DNA of 64,000 bases, taken from Moraxellaceae bacterium. GTDB lineage: Bacteria > Pseudomonadota > Gammaproteobacteria > Pseudomonadales > Moraxellaceae. Every line of letters begins with the position of its first letter. Positions within the stretch are counted from its first letter, which is position 1. The notes beneath the pieces are model-generated. The model made no database searches, was not told where the DNA came from, and worked only from the letters and a program-made list of their open reading frames with translations. This document shows, piece after piece, positions 63,647 to 64,000 of this stretch. A program made the translations under genes and the position numbers. The stretch lies in assembly GCA_004173455.1 (NCBI GenBank), contig SECL01000004.1, positions 1-64,000 on the forward strand, written 5' to 3'.

Positions 63647-63846
63647 ACACTTCACAACTTTTGCTTGGCGTATTGTTTAGCTCAATCGGACTAGGTTATT
63701 TTATTTATGGTAAAAAGCAAAAAACCATTGTGCCATTTTTATGCGGTTTGATTTTGATGATTTTTCCCTACTTTGTTGAAAATACTGGCTTGATCGTTTT
63801 AGTTGGGGCAGTAGTATCCGCTATTCCTTATTTTGTCAGATTATAG
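63643..63846 (+). CDS. Small two-helix membrane protein
   Basis: The 67-residue protein starts [27 protein letters not shown], with hydrophobic segments at about 6-23 and 30-62. Its ATG overlaps the upstream stop. Similar tiny proteins in Acinetobacter-like genomes are annotated as amino acid transport proteins, but two short helices do not support transport on their own. Function is unknown. Confidence 0.6.
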   Translation: MNTSQLLLGVLFSSIGLGYFIYGKKQKTIVPFLCGLILMIFPYFVENTGLIVLVGAVVSAIPYFVRL

Positions 63847-63941
63847 TGTTTTTAGAACACAAAATTTCTCGTCGATATTGCATGCTTCATTGTATTGAGA
63901 AGTCACTGAGAATCCCCATTAAAACCTTATCTTCACAGTAT

Positions 63942-64000
63942 ATGGATAAGCTTTGTCGCAGCGTTCTGACCGTATTTCTACTACTGATCTTTCAGCTATT
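63942..64000 (+). CDS. Start of a further gene, cut by the window edge
   Basis: An ATG at 63942 opens a frame MDKLCRSVLTVFLLLIFQL that continues to the end of the window. The N terminus looks like a signal peptide or membrane anchor. There is no clear ribosome site, and only 19 codons are visible, so this is tentative. The region 63847-63941 before it shows no other feature. Confidence 0.35.
   Translation, partial: MDKLCRSVLTVFLLLIFQL

Overview
The window looks like a chromosomal segment of a gamma-proteobacterium of the Moraxellaceae (Acinetobacter/Alkanindiges-like). This is inferred from moderate-to-low GC, the gene order leuS-lptE-holA, a complete Pil-Chp twitching-chemotaxis cluster, GTP-type PEP carboxykinase, and lipid-handling genes (FadL porin, membrane desaturase, aldehyde dehydrogenase). 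Genus is not proven. Most genes are intact housekeeping or envelope genes, with a few accessory patches.

Layout. 1-239 is the end of a CRISPR array of type I-F architecture with no cas genes in view. 357-2321 holds an AraC-type regulator and a TetX-like flavin monooxygenase. 2454-6173 holds an HscC-type Hsp70 convergent with a membrane J-domain-like protein that has lost the HPD motif. 6618-11424 is a two-partner secretion pair. 11478-13050 is a small accessory patch: a gene remnant, a Phd/PIN toxin-antitoxin pair, and a second orphan coding-like fragment. 13065-19659 is a lipid/redox group: aldehyde dehydrogenase, PepSY membrane protein, FadL channel, fatty acid desaturase. A candidate small RNA lies at 19761-19847.

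20197-24472 is holA-lptE-leuS, followed by two DUF4124 paralogues. 25855-29523 is ilvI-ilvH-ilvC behind a long, hairpin-rich leader; directly after ilvC lies a second, mostly synonymously diverged copy of its last 13 codons. 29722-35488 holds small lipoprotein and membrane genes, dinB, an HD-domain protein and a metallo-beta-lactamase-fold protein. 35571-39872 is an RND efflux pump with its adaptor.

41090-53225 is the contiguous cluster pilG-pilH-pilI-pilJ-pilK-chpA-chpB-chpC, which links surface sensing to type IV pilus motors and cAMP. The remainder contains dapE, an entericidin-like lipoprotein, a DUF1853 protein, tRNA-Leu(UAA), tRNA-Cys(GCA), folD with an abutting methyltransferase, small membrane and lipoprotein genes, pckG, a short-chain dehydrogenase, a YaiI-family gene overlapped by two tiny genes, and the start of a further gene at the right edge.

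No wholly new multi-gene system is evident. The strongest leads are the candidate sRNA after the desaturase, the structured ilv leader, the duplicated ilvC tail, the HPD-less J-like protein paired with HscC, and paired palindromes in the promoter region between the aldehyde dehydrogenase and PepSY genes.
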